NCBI GenBank assembly: GCA_031289285.1
Contig: JAITPT010000258.1
Location: 1 to 6,757 of the forward strand
Direction: 5' to 3'
Source of the DNA: Puniceicoccales bacterium
Lineage (GTDB): Bacteria; Verrucomicrobiota; Verrucomicrobiia; Opitutales; UBA953
Length of the DNA: 6,757 nt
The first letter of the stretch is position 1, and the number at the start of each line of letters is the position of its first letter. The position numbers and the translations under genes are program-made. The notes beneath the pieces are model-generated. The model saw only the letters and a list, made by a program, of their open reading frames with translations, ran no database searches and was not told the origin of the DNA. Shown in pieces: positions 1-6,165 of this stretch.

Positions 1-480
1 TTTTGCGTTATTTATTGCAAATGGGTTTTGAGAGGAGGCAGTTGCACCTGTGCGCACGGAGGAGAGGCATGAAGCACCTGCCGACATCGCTCTCGAGGCA
101 AAGCAGACGGCGGAAAGTGCGGAGAAGGGCAGCATCTGCGAAAGCGGTGGCGGTGTTCGTTCCTCGTTCTGCCATCATACTCCAAAAAAATGCGCACGGC
201 CACTGGCGGGGGCGACACATACGGGAGAGAAGCACGAGGCGCGGCGCAAAGCAGACAGGGACGCCAACCACGGCGTCGCAGAGGTGCGGACGCAGGCGGG
301 CGATGTCGGACGGCGGAGTCGTGCTTTTGACGGTGGCATTAGTGCAGATCGGTGTTTGAGATTACTGCTCAGTTCTGCGCACACGAGACAAAATCTGCGC
401 CCAAACGCAATGTATTTTTTTTCGTGAAATGGAAATTAGCAGAAACTCTGTTGTTTGAAATTAGCACTTCTTATATCACA
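1..480. other. Gene-free or degraded left end
   Basis: No convincing gene is visible. Open frames exist on both strands; the longest, a GTG-started plus frame at 50-427, encodes about 125 hydrophilic Arg/Ala/Glu-rich residues without a recognisable motif, and antisense frames have similar codon composition, so none stands out. GC content falls sharply after about base 400, where T-runs and AT-rich sequence appear. The 10-mer GAAATTAGCA occurs twice in direct orientation (432-441 and 457-466), 25 bases start to start. That could be a paired protein-binding site or chance. The segment may be decayed coding DNA, but I cannot name a parent gene. Confidence 0.4.
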
Positions 481-512
481 AAAAAGCGCTTGACACGATT
501 TTTCGCAAGGGA

Positions 513-756
513 GTGAGCGAGGCGGTAATACCGCCGTCTAATACCGCCGTCCCGACCTCGCTGCTGCTGGTGGTCAGACCCCGCGACGCCATCCTCGACG
601 ATGCCGTGTGGGCGTGCTGGCAAGTCATCAGGCGACCGTCTCTCTGCCTTCTACATCGAGCGCGGTATGCCCGCCGCCGCCGCCCAAGTTTGCCGCCAAG
701 CCATCGAGTATTGCAAACGCAACGCCCGTCGCTCGTCGTCCGACACCGCTGCTGTC
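513..756 (+). pseudogene. Probable frameshifted remnant of an unidentified coding sequence
   Basis: A coding-like signal (GC-rich third positions, few rare codons) runs in one plus frame from a GTG at 513 to about 629. It includes the peptide DAILDDAVWACWQVI. It then continues from about 631 in the next frame, which includes FYIERGMPAAAAQVCRQAIE. Joining the frames needs one base removed near 627-631. The second frame runs directly into the palindromic repeat that begins at 757, so the original C-terminus seems lost. I do not recognise the family. The start is also doubtful, because 521-551 is a short repeat. Alternatively the frames are fortuitous products of GC-rich DNA; with only about 80 residues this cannot be excluded. 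Confidence 0.33.
521..551. repeat. Short palindrome overlapping a 13-bp tandem repeat
   Basis: GGCGGTAATACCGCC (521-535) is a perfect 5-bp inverted repeat with a TAATA loop. The 13-mer TAATACCGCCGTC occurs twice head to tail at 526-538 and 539-551. It lies just after the AT-rich segment and a TTGACA hexamer at 490-495, so it could be an operator-like site. A replication-slippage duplication is the simpler explanation. Confidence 0.5.
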
Positions 757-831
757 GTCCCTTCGGGACTCTGGACCTTTCCAATGGATACCGTGGGTTC
801 CTTCGCGTTGCTCAGTCACCCACGGCCAAAT
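757..831. repeat. Palindromic repeat unit, partial copy (REP-like)
   Basis: The unit opens with the hairpin GTCCC-TTC-GGGAC (757-769). A second perfect 8-bp inverted repeat follows, CCGTGGGT (791-798) pairing with ACCCACGG (818-825) across 19 bases. The order of parts (GTCCC-N3-GGGAC hairpin, then a CGTGGGTT/AACCCACG-type stem) resembles the module at 1008-1087, with GGGACTCTGGACC here against GGGACTTTGTGAA there. It is therefore probably a diverged or truncated member of the same repeat family, lying just outside the element at 832-1199. Confidence 0.55.
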
Positions 832-1199
832 GCAATATTGCTCAATTAGCATCTAAAGATAATTTCAAGGAGCACTCCTAAAAATAAATTTGGGCACGGG
901 TGTCTTTTAGTCCCGTAGGGACGGCATGTCGGTCGTTTTAACCCCGTGTTAGTGTCGCCCGAACCCCGCGTCCCGTAGGGACGCAACCAGACCGCCGCCG
1001 CTGTGTCGTCCCTACGGGACTTTGTGAATGGGGTGCGTCTTTCACAGGGTTGAAACCCGTGCTACCGACATTGCGCCCCTACGGGGCTGGGAGGCACCGT
1101 TGGGTATTTCGTATGCCGCCTACTGTGCTGCGACCATGTAAATTTATTTTTAGGAGTACCCCCCGATAATTACCTTAGACACTAATTGAGTAGTATTGC
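832..1199. mobile_element. MITE-like element with 60-nt terminal inverted repeats
   Basis: The ends, 832-891 and 1140-1199, are inverted repeats. By hand alignment without gaps, 47 of 60 positions match, including a perfect 18-bp innermost block (ACTCCTAAAAATAAATTT at 874-891 against its complement at 1140-1157) and an outer CTCAATTAG block. The 248-bp interior has no gene; it holds four GTCCC-type palindromes arranged as two facing modules. Long terminal inverted repeats around a short non-coding core fit a non-autonomous mobile element or a large folded repeat. I see no clear target-site duplication and no transposase, so mobility is inferred. The AT-rich inner ends contrast with the GC-rich core, which might be a REP-type pair inserted into, or captured by, an older element. 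Confidence 0.6.
910..1087. repeat. Two facing palindrome modules (four hairpins)
   Basis: Four near-identical hairpins are visible: GTCCC-GTA-GGGAC (910-922), GCGTCCC-GTA-GGGACGC (968-984), GTCCC-TAC-GGGAC (1008-1020) and GCCCC-TAC-GGGGC (1075-1087). The right pair flanks CAGGGTTGAAACCCGTG followed by CTACCGACAT. The left pair flanks the inverse, ATGTCGGT followed by TTTTAACCCCGTG. The complement of the right module therefore aligns with the left module, placing two copies head to head. Modules of this kind are intergenic REP-like repeats in several GC-rich phyla. The function here is unknown. Confidence 0.65.
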
Positions 1200-1249
1200 G
1201 GCTAAATGCTGGACGCCTCGTTGGGGCTGGCAGCGACCGTCTCTCATTC

Positions 1250-1416
1250 AACCTAAGAACGGCAGTTCAGCGGGATGGGTTTGCGCAAGATTTTGAGGCG
1301 GATGCGGTTTGCGCTTTCCCGCCGCGCACCTTGCGGTGCGTGGAGCGAAAAGAGCAAGCCGCAGACGGCCAAAAAATTGCGCAAAACCGCCCGCATTAAC
1401 TGCCGTTTTTAGGATT
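1250..1416. mobile_element. Two-armed palindromic element, full-length copy
   Basis: The ends match as inverted repeats (AACCTAAGAACGGCAGTT at left; the complement of the right end reads AATCCTAAAAACGGCAGTT). Inside them are two related but distinct arms: left arm with CAGCGGGATGGGTTTGCGCAA, right arm (complement) with AATGCGGGCGGTTTTGCGCAA. At the centre is the perfect hairpin CGCACC-TTGC-GGTGCG (1325-1340). The whole 167 bp can fold into one long imperfect stem. A shortened copy in opposite orientation lies at 6341-6449 and a single right arm at 2545-2576. It encodes nothing recognisable. It ends 93 bp before the ATG of the SLOG-like gene, so it may supply or insulate that gene's upstream region. 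Confidence 0.65.
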
Positions 1417-1509
1417 ATCAATACTCGCGTCTCACTCAAAACAGCGAAGAACATAGCATCTTGATTGACATCGGTGCTGAAAACACAAAACTCGCGCACT
1501 TTTCCCATC

Positions 1510-2106
1510 ATGACTTACTCTGATTTCTGCACAATCGCCCATGCGAGTCCTGACTCTGTTGTGCTTATGGAGGGACGCCGCACCATTTCTTCCGAAGGGG
1601 CGCACTGTGCCACTACGTTTGCCCAAAAACTTGCCCGCGAGTTCCCTCAACTACGCTTCCGCTCTGGAAACGCCACTGGTGCCGACGCGGCATTTTCCGC
1701 TGGCGTGGCACAGGTGGACCCGCGCCGTTTGCAAATCGTCGCTCCCTACGCAACACACCGCAAAAGTGCGCGCATCGCTGGCACGAATTACGTGTCGGTG
1801 GAAATACTCACCACAGAACAGGAGTCGCAAATCGCCGCCAAAACTGTTGCGGCGAGTCCTGCCTGCAAGGATTTGATTGAGACGCGGGGGAGAAACAAGG
1901 CGTTCGCAGCAAAGGCAGCGTATCTGCTCCGCGACACGATGAAGGTCGTCGGGCATTCGGAAGATTTTCCGAAACCACGGGTCGCATTCTTTTGGATTGA
2001 CCCCACCAAGCCTCATGCGGGCGGCACCGGACACACAATCCGCGTATGCCGCCAAGAAGGCATCCCTTGCGTCTTTCAAAACGACTGGGAAAACTGGTGT
2101 AGTTAA
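1510..2106 (+). CDS. SLOG/Rossmann-like hypothetical protein (198 aa)
   Basis: A 198-residue soluble protein with no signal peptide or membrane segment. Residues 17-23 (VVLMEGR) look like a first beta-strand and glycine turn. GNATGAD at 53-59, then AFSAGV, and GGTGHT at 171-176 followed by an 'RVCRQEGIPCVF' strand, resemble the ligand-binding loops of SLOG/LOG/DprA-like Rossmann folds (nucleotide or nucleotide-derivative binding). The middle (about 100-150) is helical and Ala/Lys-rich. I chose the ATG at 1510; a TTG at 1465 would add 15 residues that look non-homologous. Neither start has a clear Shine-Dalgarno site. The gene stands alone, convergent with the tricorn gene, between an inverted-repeat element and a hairpin array. 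Some SLOG proteins act in antiviral signalling, but no partner is visible here, so a defence role is speculation. An enzyme on a nucleotide-type substrate is equally possible. Confidence 0.75.
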   Translation: MTYSDFCTIAHASPDSVVLMEGRRTISSEGAHCATTFAQKLAREFPQLRFRSGNATGADAAFSAGVAQVDPRRLQIVAPYATHRKSARIAGTNYVSVEILTTEQESQIAAKTVAASPACKDLIETRGRNKAFAAKAAYLLRDTMKVVGHSEDFPKPRVAFFWIDPTKPHAGGTGHTIRVCRQEGIPCVFQNDWENWCS

Positions 2107-2142
2107 CCCAAATTCCGCTTTTCAGGTGAATAAAGTGCCACA

Positions 2143-2210
2143 TGCCAATAAAGTGCCAGGCGCTTTTTTCACTTGCTGCCAATAAAGTGTCAGGCGCTTT
2201 TTTCACTTGC
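2143..2210 (+). repeat. Tandem 34-bp hairpin repeat, copies 1 and 2
   Basis: Two 34-bp units abut exactly (2143-2176 and 2177-2210) and differ at one base (AAAGTGC in copy 1, AAAGTGT in copy 2). Each begins TGCCAATAAAGTG and ends TTTTTTCACTTGC. A third copy lies at 2333-2366, and a 12-base fragment (AATAAAGTGCCA) at 2129-2140 looks like a partial fourth. Each unit folds as AAAGTGY-CAG-GCGCTTT followed by further Ts. The G-T positions pair as G-U only in plus-strand RNA, so if the fold matters it acts in a rightward transcript, such as the end of the SLOG-like mRNA. Confidence 0.75.
2150..2169 (+). terminator. Candidate intrinsic terminator of the SLOG-like gene
   Basis: AAAGTGC-CAG-GCGCTTT (2150-2166) forms a 7-bp stem with one G-U pair, preceded by an A-rich stretch and followed by three more Ts to 2169. 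It begins 43 bases after the stop codon at 2104-2106. Equivalent hairpins follow at 2184-2203 and 2340-2359. Each stem is weak, so termination by any single copy may be partial. The much stronger hairpin at 2453-2481 may be the real stop. Confidence 0.4.
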
Positions 2211-2278
2211 AGGCTTGATTGCTTGGGTTTCCCCGTTGCGAACCGCCCCTCACAATTCGGCACTCATACTTGTTTCAA
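2177..2278. repeat. About 100-bp direct repeat module, first copy
   Basis: This 102-bp module begins with 34-bp hairpin copy 2 and continues through GGCTTGATTGCTTGG, GTTGCGAACCGCCC and CTCACAATTCG to CTTGTTTCAA. It recurs at 2333-2433 with scattered substitutions and small indels. The two copies are separated by 54 unrelated bases containing a run of nine Cs (2321-2329). The shared part clearly extends well beyond the hairpin, so the duplicated unit is the whole module. Copy 1 of the hairpin (2143-2176) lacks the tail. Confidence 0.8.
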
Positions 2279-2332
2279 AGTCACTGACCACATCACAAGT
2301 GCGACACCCGTGCCATTCATCCCCCCCCCTCA

Positions 2333-2433
2333 TGCCAATAAAGTGTCAGGCGCTTTTTTCACTTGCAGGCTGGATTGCTTGGATTTCTCCGTTGCGAACC
2401 GCCCTCACAATTCGCTACACACTCTTGTTTCAA
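2333..2433. repeat. About 100-bp direct repeat module, second copy
   Basis: This is the second copy of the 2177-2278 module, 101 bp long. The hairpin unit (2333-2366) is identical to copy 2. The tail differs at several positions (for example TGGATTGCTTGGATTTCTCC against TTGATTGCTTGGGTTTCCCC). Directly after its end, TGCCAAT (2434-2440) repeats the first seven bases of the module, as if a further copy had begun and was lost. The segment contains no credible gene. Confidence 0.8.
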
Positions 2434-2452
2434 TGCCAATCTCAAACAACAA

Positions 2453-2481
2453 AATAACCCCTTGACTTGCAAGGGGTTATT
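2453..2481. terminator. Strong bidirectional terminator between convergent genes
   Basis: AATAACCCCTTG (2453-2464) and CAAGGGGTTATT (2470-2481) form a perfect 12-bp stem with the five-base loop ACTTG. On the plus strand it is followed by TGATTTTGCCTTTTT. On the minus strand the stem ends in TTATT and runs into TTTGTTGTTTG. It lies 111 bases beyond the tricorn stop on the minus strand and downstream of the SLOG-like gene on the plus strand, so it can end both transcripts. Confidence 0.8.
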
Positions 2482-2544
2482 GATTTTGCCTTTTTGTGAA
2501 TTTTTGCACTTTCCAGCAGAATCCCAATGGCAATCAATTGAGCG

Positions 2545-2576
2545 ATTGTGCAAAACCACCCACATTGACTGCCGTT
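2545..2576. repeat. Single-arm remnant of the two-armed element
   Basis: These 32 bases match the right arm of the element at 1250-1416 at 28 of 32 positions; all four differences are transitions. The same arm occurs in the opposite orientation at 6355-6386. The other arm and the hairpin centre are absent. It lies 16 bases from the tricorn stop codon, inside that gene's 3' untranslated region. Confidence 0.7.
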
Positions 2577-2592
2577 GGGGAGTTCGAGGCGA

Positions 2593-5500
2593 CTATTTCT
2601 TGGCAGGTTGCTTTGCGGGTTGCGTTGCAGGTTGCTTGGCGGGTTGCTTGCCGGAAACGGTGGCCGGTTTGGCGTAGATGGCTTTTGTTTTTACGGGGTC
2701 GGCGGGACGTTTGGGCCAGACCTTGGGCGAAGATTTGATGCGCTTCAAAACCTCGGTGATGCCGCGCTCCAATTGCGGGTCCTTGGCAGCCGCGCCTGAT
2801 TGTGGGCCGTATTCAACCTCAATGTCAGGGTCAACACCGTGACCTTCGATGACCCAGCTTCCGTCGGCAGCGTTGGTGCCACGGAGGGGCACGGTGACAC
2901 TGCCGCCGTCGAGGAGCGGGCCGACACCAGAGATGCCGACGACGCCGCCCCAGGTGCGTTTGCCAATGAGCGGGCCGAGACCCGCGAGGCGGAAGTTCCA
3001 CGGGAAGATGTCGCCGTCGCTGCCAGCGTTTTCATTGATGAGGCAGACTTGGGAACCGTGGCGAGCGAGAGCGGGATAGGCATCGGCAGAACGTGCGGGG
3101 CCACCAAAACGAGTGCCAAGAAGTTTTTGGTTGAGACGCATGATGAGCCATTGGGAGATGTTGCCGCCACGGTTGCCACGGGCGTCAATCACCAAGCCCT
3201 CTTTGCGAATTTGCGGGTAATACCATTTGATAAACTCGTAAGCACCCGGGCCACCCATGTCGGGGATGTGCAGGTAGCCGACGCGCCCGCCAGTTTTGCG
3301 TTTGACGTAATCGTAGTTGGCGAGGACGACGCCGAGGTAGCGCAGCGAGGCTTCGCTATCGAGCGGGACGTAGGTGGTTTTGCGCGCACCTTGGGCGGTG
3401 GGTTTGGCGTTGAGGGTGAGCGTCACCGGCTCGGAGCGGTTGCGCAGGCGGCTGTAAATATTTTCGGTGGCGGTGAGCGGGACGCCGTCAACTTCGAGCA
3501 CGTAGTCGCCGACGCGGGCATCTACGCCCGGTTCGGTGAGCGGGGAGCGGTAACGCGGTTCCTCGTTTTGGCCGCGATGGATTTTGGCGATGCGGTAGAG
3601 GTTGGCGCGGGTGTCTATGGTGAACACTGCGCCGGGGAGACCCGCACGGGCGCGGTGCGGGCGGTGGTAATCGCCGCCAGTGATGTAGGCGTGGCCGATG
3701 TTTAGCTCGGAGATTAACTCGGTGAGAACGTAGCTGAGGTCGAAGCGGTGGGCGACGTGCGGGAGCAGGGCGCGGTATTGTGCACCGAGGGCGTCCCAGT
3801 TGTAGCCGTGCATGTTGCGCACGTAGAAAAAGTCGCGGTATTTGCGCCAGACTTCGGAGTAGATTTCCGCCCATTCGAGAGCGGGGATGCGGTCGGCACG
3901 GAGGCCGTCCGTCCGCACGGCGCGGGGCGCGGCACCCGGGCGGGCGTCGAGGAGTTTGAAACCGCCGGAGTTGGTGAGGATGGTGCCGCCGTCGGGCGCG
4001 AGCGTGTAGCCGCCGACTCCGGCGAGCAGGACGCTTTCGCGGCGGGCTTTGATGTCGAAGGCGAAGAGCACGGGTGAGCCGTTGGAGCCGCGCCCGTAGA
4101 AGCCTGCGGGAGATTTCACGTAGAAGAGGAAGTCGGCGTTGGCGGAGAGGCCGCGGAGGTTGTCGGCTTCGGTGGGGATGCGCACGGCGCGTTCGGCGAG
4201 ACCTTGCCACTCGATTTTTGTGGGCACGGGGTAGTCCGGTTTTTTCGCGGCGGCGGGCTTGGCGGCGGCAGCGGGGACGGCGGCGTCGGTTTTGCCAACG
4301 GTTTTGCCAGCGGCGGCGTTAGCGGTGGGTTTGCCTGCGGCGGGTTTTGTGTCGGCAGACTTGTTGGTGGCGGCGGGCTTGGCGGCGGGTTTTTCCGGCT
4401 CGTCGTCAGACTGCGGGCCGAAGGGATTGGCGACGTCTTTGCGCAGGAGCAGGCCGATGACTGCGGTGTTGCGGTTGCCTGCGAAGTTCCACTCGACGGT
4501 GCTAAACTGCGGGGCGAACTCGCGGCGCGAGAAGAACCAGAGGTATTTGCCAGCGGGGTCCCATGCAGGCGAACCGGCGTCGAAGAGCGGGTCGGTCACG
4601 GCGCGGGTTTTGCGGGTGGCGATTTCGTAGATGAAGAGTTGGCCGAAGTCTTGCGCGTCGTTGACGGTGTAGGCGATGTAGGCACCGCAGGGCGACCAGT
4701 CGGCGTCGGGGTGGCCGCCTTCTGGGGCGGTGGCGATTTGCACGGGTTCGCCACGCCGGAGACCGCCGGGCAAGCCGTCTTTGAGCGGCACAATCCAGAG
4801 GTTGGCGCGGGCGTCGTTGACGCTGATGTAGCGTCCGCAGGGGGAAAACTGGATGCCGGAGAGTTGGCAGCGAAACGCCTTGGTAAGCTGCGTAGCGACG
4901 GCGGTGGTGTCTTTAGCGGGGCGCAGCCAGATTTGGTCTTCTCCGCTGACGTCGGAAATGTAGGCGAGCAGTTTGCCGTCGCGAGAGAACGCGGGGTAGC
5001 GCTCGTGCGCACCAGCGGTGTTGGTGAGGTTGCGCGAAAAACCTTTGTCAACGGGGACGCTGAAGAGGTCGCCGCGCCCGATGACGGCGATGCGTTTGCC
5101 ACCCGGGGCGACGGCGTATTGCTCAATGCGTTCGCCGACGTTGAGGGTCGTGGGGCGCAGCGCGAGGCCGTCGTGGGGGACACGGATTTCGAGTTTGCGG
5201 AAACGCGAGGCGGCGTCGGTAGCGCGGGTGTTGAAGAGGACGATTTGGCCGCCAAGCTCATAGACGATTTGGCCGCGCCCGTCGCCAGATGCCCAGCGGA
5301 CATCCCATGTGTTTTCGCGGGTGATTTGCTCGGTTTTGCCGGAGCGCGTGTCGTGGGCAAATACGTTTAGCGTGCCGTTGGCGCGGTCAGAAACGTAGTA
5401 GATTTTGTCGCCGTCCCACACGGGGTCGCGCTGGGTGCGCGGGTCGGCGTCGAGGCGCGTTTGCGTTTTTGTTTTGATGTCGAAGATGGCGAGATACTGG

Positions 5501-6165
5501 GTCTTGCCGCCCGCGTAGCGTTTCCACGCACGGAAGTCGCGGAAGCGCGGCGAAAAAACAATGCGCGAGCCATCGGGCGAAAACGAGGCGGCACCCGCGT
5601 TGGGCATACCGAGTTTTTGCGGGAAACCGCCAGCGAAGGGGACGGTGTAGAGGGTGCCAAATTCGGTGACGGCGTTGGCGTCGCGCAGCGAACGGAAGAG
5701 GATGTTTTTGCCGTCAGGCGTCCAGCCATAGACGAGGTTGTCGGAGCCGTTGAGCGGCGAGACGGGCGCACCAGACGGGTAAAACGTAAGCTGGCGCGGC
5801 TGCCCGCCAGCAGCAGGGATGACATAGACTTGCTCGTCGCCATCGTATTGGCCGGTGAAGGCAATCCATTTTCCGTCAGGGGAAAACTTGGGGAAAAGCT
5901 CGAGGCCCGGATGGGCAGTGAGGCGCGTGGCGACACCGCCTTTGGAAGAGGATTTCCATAGGTCGCCGCCGTGGCAGAAGACAACTGTCTCGCCGTGAAT
6001 TGCGGGGAAACGCAAGAGCTTGGTGACGGGAGGGACGTCGGGTGCGGCGGCGGGCACGGGCGCAGATTGCGTGGTGGCAGGCGTGACGGCGGCGGTGGAG
6101 TTTTGCGCGGAAAATGCTGTCGGCGCGATGCAGAGAAGGGCGAGTGCTGTGTAGTGGTTTCGCAT
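2593..6165 (-). CDS. Exported tricorn-type protease (S41 family, 1190 aa)
   Basis: A tricorn-core homologue, which in archaea cuts oligopeptides released by the proteasome into di- and tripeptides. Domains in order: signal peptide (1-20, cut after AFSA), first PD40 beta-propeller (about 46-330; FSPDGKWIAF at 94-103), second propeller (about 340-575; FSPCGRYISV at 440-449), Ala/Lys/Pro linker (588-645), C1 helical domain (about 760-830), PDZ (about 840-920) and S41 catalytic domain (about 930-1145). Likely catalytic residues are His825 (LNIGHAY), Ser1049 with Asp1050 (NENAGSDGDIFP) and Glu1107 (VIEGHGVDPDI). Gly824 replaces the Ser next to the His in Thermoplasma tricorn. The ATG at 6165 is chosen because a signal peptide follows directly. 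In-frame ATGs at 6210 and 6321 would add Arg-rich residues. No clear Shine-Dalgarno site is present. The tail (about 1173-1190) is KQPA repeats. Export implies periplasmic peptide trimming. Assignment is secure; substrate is inferred. Confidence 0.95.
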   Translation of the reverse strand: MRNHYTALALLCIAPTAFSAQNSTAAVTPATTQSAPVPAAAPDVPPVTKLLRFPAIHGETVVFCHGGDLWKSSSKGGVATRLTAHPGLELFPKFSPDGKWIAFTGQYDGDEQVYVIPAAGGQPRQLTFYPSGAPVSPLNGSDNLVYGWTPDGKNILFRSLRDANAVTEFGTLYTVPFAGGFPQKLGMPNAGAASFSPDGSRIVFSPRFRDFRAWKRYAGGKTQYLAIFDIKTKTQTRLDADPRTQRDPVWDGDKIYYVSDRANGTLNVFAHDTRSGKTEQITRENTWDVRWASGDGRGQIVYELGGQIVLFNTRATDAASRFRKLEIRVPHDGLALRPTTLNVGERIEQYAVAPGGKRIAVIGRGDLFSVPVDKGFSRNLTNTAGAHERYPAFSRDGKLLAYISDVSGEDQIWLRPAKDTTAVATQLTKAFRCQLSGIQFSPCGRYISVNDARANLWIVPLKDGLPGGLRRGEPVQIATAPEGGHPDADWSPCGAYIAYTVNDAQDFGQLFIYEIATRKTRAVTDPLFDAGSPAWDPAGKYLWFFSRREFAPQFSTVEWNFAGNRNTAVIGLLLRKDVANPFGPQSDDEPEKPAAKPAATNKSADTKPAAGKPTANAAAGKTVGKTDAAVPAAAAKPAAAKKPDYPVPTKIEWQGLAERAVRIPTEADNLRGLSANADFLFYVKSPAGFYGRGSNGSPVLFAFDIKARRESVLLAGVGGYTLAPDGGTILTNSGGFKLLDARPGAAPRAVRTDGLRADRIPALEWAEIYSEVWRKYRDFFYVRNMHGYNWDALGAQYRALLPHVAHRFDLSYVLTELISELNIGHAYITGGDYHRPHRARAGLPGAVFTIDTRANLYRIAKIHRGQNEEPRYRSPLTEPGVDARVGDYVLEVDGVPLTATENIYSRLRNRSEPVTLTLNAKPTAQGARKTTYVPLDSEASLRYLGVVLANYDYVKRKTGGRVGYLHIPDMGGPGAYEFIKWYYPQIRKEGLVIDARGNRGGNISQWLIMRLNQKLLGTRFGGPARSADAYPALARHGSQVCLINENAGSDGDIFPWNFRLAGLGPLIGKRTWGGVVGISGVGPLLDGGSVTVPLRGTNAADGSWVIEGHGVDPDIEVEYGPQSGAAAKDPQLERGITEVLKRIKSSPKVWPKRPADPVKTKAIYAKPATVSGKQPAKQPATQPAKQPAKK
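2601..2648 (-). repeat. Four 12-bp tandem repeats encoding the KQPA tail
   Basis: Four imperfect 12-bp units (for example TGGCAGGTTGCT and TTGCGGGTTGCG) run head to tail inside the 3' end of the tricorn gene and encode four KQPA/TQPA units. Because 12 is a multiple of three, copy-number change would lengthen or shorten the tail without a frameshift. The tail lies beyond the catalytic domain. Confidence 0.8.
4237..4404 (-). other. Low-complexity Ala/Lys/Pro linker in the tricorn gene
   Basis: This segment encodes residues 588-643, made mostly of Ala, Lys, Pro, Thr and Gly. It falls between the second propeller and the segment leading to the C1 domain. It is probably a flexible, disordered inter-domain linker. 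The archaeal enzyme has no comparable long stretch to my knowledge. The DNA is built from imperfect GGCGGCGGGCTT-type repeats, which suggests growth by slippage. Confidence 0.7.

Noticed and set aside
50..427. GTG-started open frame of about 125 residues
   Set aside because: Hydrophilic Arg/Ala-rich product with no motif, no ribosome site and similar codon bias in antisense frames. I could not tell it from chance in GC-rich DNA.
490..495. TTGACA hexamer as a -35 promoter box
   Set aside because: No plausible -10 hexamer lies 16-18 bases downstream.
632..1245. Shared 13-mer GCGACCGTCTCTC at 632-644 and 1233-1245 as a duplication
   Set aside because: The match does not extend convincingly on either side, and one such match is not surprising in a window of this size.
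1465..1509. TTG start extending the SLOG-like protein by 15 residues
   Set aside because: The extension looks unstructured, TTG is a rare start, and the ATG at 1510 precedes the first likely helix. Neither has a ribosome site, so this is a preference, not proof.
2143..2366. 34-bp repeats as a CRISPR array
   Set aside because: Two copies abut with no spacer, the third is part of a longer duplicated module, and no cas gene is present.
2800..3705. Long plus-strand open frame (301 residues) opposite the tricorn gene
   Set aside because: Antisense to an S41/PDZ coding sequence with clear domain motifs; the Gly/Val/Ala/Asp-rich product is typical of the complement of GC-rich codons.
4204..5370. 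Plus-strand open frame of 388 residues
   Set aside because: Antisense to the propeller and linker region; Gly/Val-rich with no motif, so a shadow of the real gene.
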